Assembly (NCBI GenBank): GCA_031292075.1
Contig: JARLHW010000075.1
Coordinates: 22,876-86,875, forward strand
DNA: 64,000 nucleotides
Origin: Desulfosporosinus sp.
GTDB taxonomy: Bacteria > Bacillota > Desulfitobacteriia > Desulfitobacteriales > Desulfitobacteriaceae
Reading direction: 5' to 3'
Shown here: positions 60,208 to 64,000 of the stretch, in pieces
How the letters are laid out: the number at the start of each line of letters is the position of its first letter
Position numbering within the stretch: the stretch's first letter is position 1
Notes under the pieces: generated by a model
What the model saw: only the letters and a program-made list of their open reading frames with translations
Told to the model about the DNA's origin: nothing
Database searches by the model: none
Program-made: the position numbers and the translations under genes

Positions 60208-60945
60208 ATGATTGCCAATATTGAAGAATTATCGATGAATGCGTGGCCGGCTTTACAGACAAAACTCTATGATGGGTGGGTATTGAGATTTGCAGATGGT
60301 TACACTTGGAGGGCGAATTGTATAAACCCGATCTATAGCTCATCCATTTCCTTACAGGAGAAGCTGGATTTTTGTGAACAGGAATATAAACAAATCAATA
60401 TGCCTGTAGTTTATAAGCTAACATCAGATAGCCAACCGCAGGATATTGATATCGAGTTAGAAAAAAGAGGGTACCTCAGGACGAAAGAAGTTTCCTTAAA
60501 AGTTCTACATATAGATAATTATTACCAAATAGAAACTGGAGATGCCCAGATTACAACAAGATTCCTGGACGATTGGTTTACCGGCTTTTTTAAATGCTCG
60601 AATTTAACAAATGAAAGGGAGCAACTGACTGCTATTAAGATGCTGAATAATATTATTGGTGAGGTTATTTGTGTAAGCAAGATCTTAGATAATAACGTTG
60701 TTGGTTGCGGATTTGGAGTCATTGAGCGCGGTTATATCGGAATATTTGATATTATAGTGGATATGAGTTACAGGGGAAATGGCTACGGAAAGGATATTAT
60801 GTATGGTATTTTGAATACTGCAGCAAGAAAAGGCGTTAAAAAAGCATATTTACAGGTAGCAGTGGGGAATAGAGTAGCTGAAAACCTGTATGAAAGTCTA
60901 GGATTTAAAGAAGTTTATAAATATTGGTATAGAGTTGCTACCTAA
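60208..60945 (+). CDS. GNAT N-acetyltransferase
   Basis: DIIVDMSYRGNGYGKDIMYGILNTAARKG, AENLYESLGFKEVYKYWYR. Confidence 0.88.
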   Translation: MIANIEELSMNAWPALQTKLYDGWVLRFADGYTWRANCINPIYSSSISLQEKLDFCEQEYKQINMPVVYKLTSDSQPQDIDIELEKRGYLRTKEVSLKVLHIDNYYQIETGDAQITTRFLDDWFTGFFKCSNLTNEREQLTAIKMLNNIIGEVICVSKILDNNVVGCGFGVIERGYIGIFDIIVDMSYRGNGYGKDIMYGILNTAARKGVKKAYLQVAVGNRVAENLYESLGFKEVYKYWYRVAT

Positions 60946-60963
60946 AACTATGCGTAAGGAGTT

Positions 60964-61272
60964 TTATATTCTTCTTTTCATCTTTAACGCCTTAATAATT
61001 TCTGCCAAAAACTTATTGAAGTTAGCTGTGAACAAATTAAAGCTTGAAGGTCTTTGCTTTTGAAATTGTTTTTCATTTCGCCAATCCAGTAATCCGAACT
61101 TATAATACATTTCAATTCTTTCTTCGTCTCTCATCAAGTTAATCTCCTTGTAATAATTTTTTAGACATATTTCATTTTTCTTAGCATGCCATTTTTTCTC
61201 CATTCGAATACAAAACAATTTGAAAACCGAATCTTGTGAATCGATATCAAGAAGAACATTCTGAGCAGACAT
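60964..61272 (-). CDS. Hypothetical protein (102 aa)
   Basis: ORF only; basic, no family recognised. Confidence 0.4.
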   Translation of the reverse strand: MSAQNVLLDIDSQDSVFKLFCIRMEKKWHAKKNEICLKNYYKEINLMRDEERIEMYYKFGLLDWRNEKQFQKQRPSSFNLFTANFNKFLAEIIKALKMKRRI

Positions 61273-61463
61273 TGTGTCAGATGTAGTGCCTTTATCACGA
61301 ATGGTAGTCGCAGATGCAGTCTAAATCAGACCGAGTGAGTGGAATAGGTCGGATTTGTTTCATCGTAATTGTTGATATCTTATTTTAATGATAAAATCAG
61401 TGCTATAACTAATGGTCAAAGCTCTTATTCCTTATCTTTAATAGAATACAAGGGGGCATTTCA

Positions 61464-62453
61464 ATGTCATATTTACGTAATCCTCTCAAGAATGGGCTGC
61501 TCAGTTTGTCTAACCGATTAGTCATGCCACCGATGGCAACTTCAAAGGCGATGCCGGATGGTAAAGTGAGCCAGAGTTTACTGGATTATTATAATGAAAA
61601 ATCTGCCGGGGGATATATTTCGCTTATTATCATTGAACACAGTTATGTTACCAAACTAGGGCAAGCGAGTGCTCAACAACTCTCTGTTGCAGATGATACG
61701 ACTATAGATGGTTTAAAAAAGTTAGCGTCTGTGATACAAAAGAACGGTTCCAAAACAATGATGCAAATTAATCATGCCGGAAGCATGGCTCTGGAAGAAA
61801 TCATTAAATCTCAACCCATAGGCCCTTCCAGCGTGGTTAATCCCAGAAAGGGAATCACCCCAAGAGAACTAACACGCGAGGAGATCAGGAATACCATTGT
61901 TGATTTTCGCGATGCCGCCTTACGGGTTAAAACTGCCGGTTTTGATGGGGTAGAAATACATTCAGCCCATGGCTACTTATTAAACCAGTTTTTATCACCG
62001 CTTACAAATCACCGATCTGACGAGTATGGAGGAAGTTTACCCAACAGGATCCGTCTTCACTTAGAAATCATCCATGAAGTAAGAACTGCGGTAGGGTCTG
62101 ATTTTCCAATCTTGTTAAGACTCGGAGCTTCGGATTTTACTGAGGGTGGTACAACTATCAATGACAGTCAAACCGCCGCAGTGTTATTTGCAGAGGCAGG
62201 TATTGATGCCTTAGATATTTCCGGGGGCTTTTCAGGATATATTGTGCCCGGACTCACTGATCAAGGATATTTTGGATCAATAAGCCAGGTTATTAAAGAA
62301 GTGGTATCCATCCCAGTTATTTTAACTGGCGGTATAACAGAACCCGAGGCAGCAGATCAGCTTTTATCTGAGAAAAAAGCTGATTTAATTGGGGTAGGAC
62401 GTGCAATATTGGCAGATTCACTTTGGGCTAAAAGGGCTATGGAATTTAGATAA
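61464..62453 (+). CDS. NADH:flavin oxidoreductase (old yellow enzyme family), TIM-barrel only
   Basis: NRLVMPPMAT, FDGVEIHSAHGYLLNQFLSPLTNHRSDEYGGSLPNR, VILTGGI, LIGVGRAIL. Confidence 0.92.
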   Translation: MSYLRNPLKNGLLSLSNRLVMPPMATSKAMPDGKVSQSLLDYYNEKSAGGYISLIIIEHSYVTKLGQASAQQLSVADDTTIDGLKKLASVIQKNGSKTMMQINHAGSMALEEIIKSQPIGPSSVVNPRKGITPRELTREEIRNTIVDFRDAALRVKTAGFDGVEIHSAHGYLLNQFLSPLTNHRSDEYGGSLPNRIRLHLEIIHEVRTAVGSDFPILLRLGASDFTEGGTTINDSQTAAVLFAEAGIDALDISGGFSGYIVPGLTDQGYFGSISQVIKEVVSIPVILTGGITEPEAADQLLSEKKADLIGVGRAILADSLWAKRAMEFR

Positions 62454-62533
62454 ACTATAGCGCTATAAATTATCTTCGTCATTTAGAATATGGTCGCTGA
62501 TTTTCAGCAGACGCTCCTGATACAGAGAAATGT

Positions 62534-62576
62534 GAAACGCCAGTCAAGGTTCAAAGTTACCTTGACTGGCGTTTTA
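62534..62576 (+). terminator. Terminator
   Basis: AAACGCCAGTCAAGGT/ACCTTGACTGGCGTTTTAT. Confidence 0.75.
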
Positions 62577-62726
62577 TACAATCAGGGGAATGTAAAATCA
62601 TAACGAAGTGGCAGCTACTACGGTTGAAGTTTGGGAAACGCGGTAGGCACATAAGTAGGTAATGCTTTTGTGAATCATGAAAGGTTATGTAGTCCCATTC
62701 AGAAATTAAGAAATAGTTTATTTTAA

Positions 62727-62773
62727 AAGAGGGAATAGGCGTTGACAAAGTCAATGTCTATTCCCTCTTTGTT
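62727..62773. terminator. Terminator 3' of the MCP (minus)
   Basis: AAAGAGGGAATAG/CTATTCCCTCTTT. Confidence 0.7.
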
Positions 62774-62808
62774 AGTGTTAGAGGACTGAGGTTCTTACGG
62801 GAGAGTGA

Positions 62809-64000
62809 TTAGCAAGTTTTATGTAATTCTTTGAGCATAGCTACCAAATGGTCAGAGAACCCATACATTCGTTCTAGATATTTCTTGGCTTCTTCGTGAT
62901 GACCTGAGTTCCTTGCGGTTACGGCACTTTGAGCTAGTGTGTGAAATTCAGCATGGGGAGAGAGAATTTGTTTAAATTCACTGCGCTCACTTAATAATAG
63001 TTCTGCATCTAGCCATTTTCCAAGTCGACAGCCATGAAAATCCCCTGCAACATTCGGGTCGATAAATTCATTGCTTGAAATCATTGAATCAATTCGCCAA
63101 ATCCATAACTGGTGGTCCGTTATGGATAAATTTATAATCTCTGAGGGTGTAAAATTAACTTTAAAATTTAACTTATTTTTACGCATTCCTTCAATGAGTA
63201 GTCCGATTTCTCTCAGTTTTTCTGATGACTCGACAGATGATTCTGCCGATGAGGCATAGATCGTTGCAGCATTATCAATGGTAGCAGCCAGTTCTTCAAA
63301 GGTTGCTGATTGTTCTTCTGTCACAGGAGCAATATTACCCACCTGTTTTTCTGTGTCTCCAATACTTGTTGTTAATTTATCAAGGGATTCTATAACCATT
63401 GACGCTTTGGCGGCTACGGTATCAGTAGAATCACTAAGATGTTCTACCTGTAACGTTGTTTTCAAGGCTTGTTCCGTTAAATTTGACACTTTGGCGCTAA
63501 TATCTTGCACGGCAGTTTGCGTTTGTTCTGCCAATTTGCGAACTTCTTGTGCCACAACCGCAAACCCACGTCCGGCATCACCTGCTCGTGCTGCCTCAAT
63601 GGCTGCGTTAAGTGCAAGCAAGTTGGTTTGACTTGCAATTTGACGAATAATATCCGTGATTTGCCCAATTTGTAAAACGTATTCCTTATGCTGAGCATTT
63701 TCAGTTTGAAGTTCATTAGAACTCGTTTTGATGCTTTCAATTTCGGTAATCATTGACCTGACATTAGCGGCTCCTATGTCGGAGCTGTTTTTTGCATCTT
63801 GGGCAGAACTCGCGATTTCTGCGGTAGAAAGAGCGACACTTTCAATGGACTGCGCAGTCAAATGTACGGCAACAGTAATTTGGTTAATATGTTCAATTTG
63901 CTGGGCGAGGCCTTCGTTCTGCCCACGGAGAACTTTTAATTGTTCAAAGGTTCCTGAAATCACTTTTGTTAGTCCTTGGGTCGTATCTTTTAATGCCGAC
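62809..64000 (-). CDS. Methyl-accepting chemotaxis protein with CZB-like C-terminal domain, 5' truncated by window edge
   Basis: [38 protein letters not shown]-terminal DHQLWIWRI...[10 protein letters not shown]...HAEFH; frame open to position 64000. Confidence 0.9.
   Translation of the reverse strand, partial: SALKDTTQGLTKVISGTFEQLKVLRGQNEGLAQQIEHINQITVAVHLTAQSIESVALSTAEIASSAQDAKNSSDIGAANVRSMITEIESIKTSSNELQTENAQHKEYVLQIGQITDIIRQIASQTNLLALNAAIEAARAGDAGRGFAVVAQEVRKLAEQTQTAVQDISAKVSNLTEQALKTTLQVEHLSDSTDTVAAKASMVIESLDKLTTSIGDTEKQVGNIAPVTEEQSATFEELAATIDNAATIYASSAESSVESSEKLREIGLLIEGMRKNKLNFKVNFTPSEIINLSITDHQLWIWRIDSMISSNEFIDPNVAGDFHGCRLGKWLDAELLLSERSEFKQILSPHAEFHTLAQSAVTARNSGHHEEAKKYLERMYGFSDHLVAMLKELHKTC

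Noticed and set aside
1-64000. Anti-phage/toxin-antitoxin/secondary-metabolite system or tRNA/rRNA genes
   Set aside because: No recognisable effector, nuclease, toxin pair, NRPS/PKS or stable RNA seen by eye; a tRNAscan/DefenseFinder run would be needed to be sure.

Overview
The window looks like chromosomal DNA from a spore-forming, Gram-positive Firmicute. Gene order suggests a Desulfosporosinus/Desulfitobacterium-like Peptococcaceae relative (inference only). Main blocks: (1) the 3' part of a phosphonate C-P lyase cluster (phnJ 3' end, phnK, phnM, hexapeptide transferase, phnL, phnDCEE), followed by two more phnM paralogs flanking a GNAT gene; (2) an orphan PhoB/PhoP-type response regulator plus an MCP, then pstSCAB-phoU on the minus strand and a second, divergent phoU; (3) gap-pyk-DeoR regulator; (4) a housekeeping and DNA repair run: dac, ytvI-like, miaB, YlbF/YmcA family, mutS, hydantoinase-like, HDAC-like, mutL, SAM-MTase, miaA, hfq, typA, spoVK-like, hflX, aluminium-resistance/Met-gamma-lyase-like, lepB, ddl, lexA, M23 peptidase; (5) sigI-rsgI with a CWB2/tandem-repeat surface protein; (6) dinB, speD, DUF3795, ferritin-like, GNAT, OYE-like, and a truncated MCP with a CZB-like C-terminus. 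No tRNA, rRNA, CRISPR or intact mobile element was recognised. Most notable signals: (a) 11-bp-periodic Pho boxes upstream of phnD, the response regulator and pstS, all with the same 9-nt spacing to a -10-like hexamer, plus a five-repeat orphan Pho-box array between hfq and typA; (b) three divergent phnM paralogs in one locus; (c) a RadC/JAB-like HxHPxGDxxxSxxD signature in the N-terminal extension of HflX; (d) matching C-rich/CGTA promoter-like sites in front of sigI and the neighbouring CWB2 surface-protein gene; (e) a chemoreceptor with three 24-residue N-terminal repeats located in the Pho locus; (f) a 42-codon ORF with its own 20-bp perfect palindrome and terminator.
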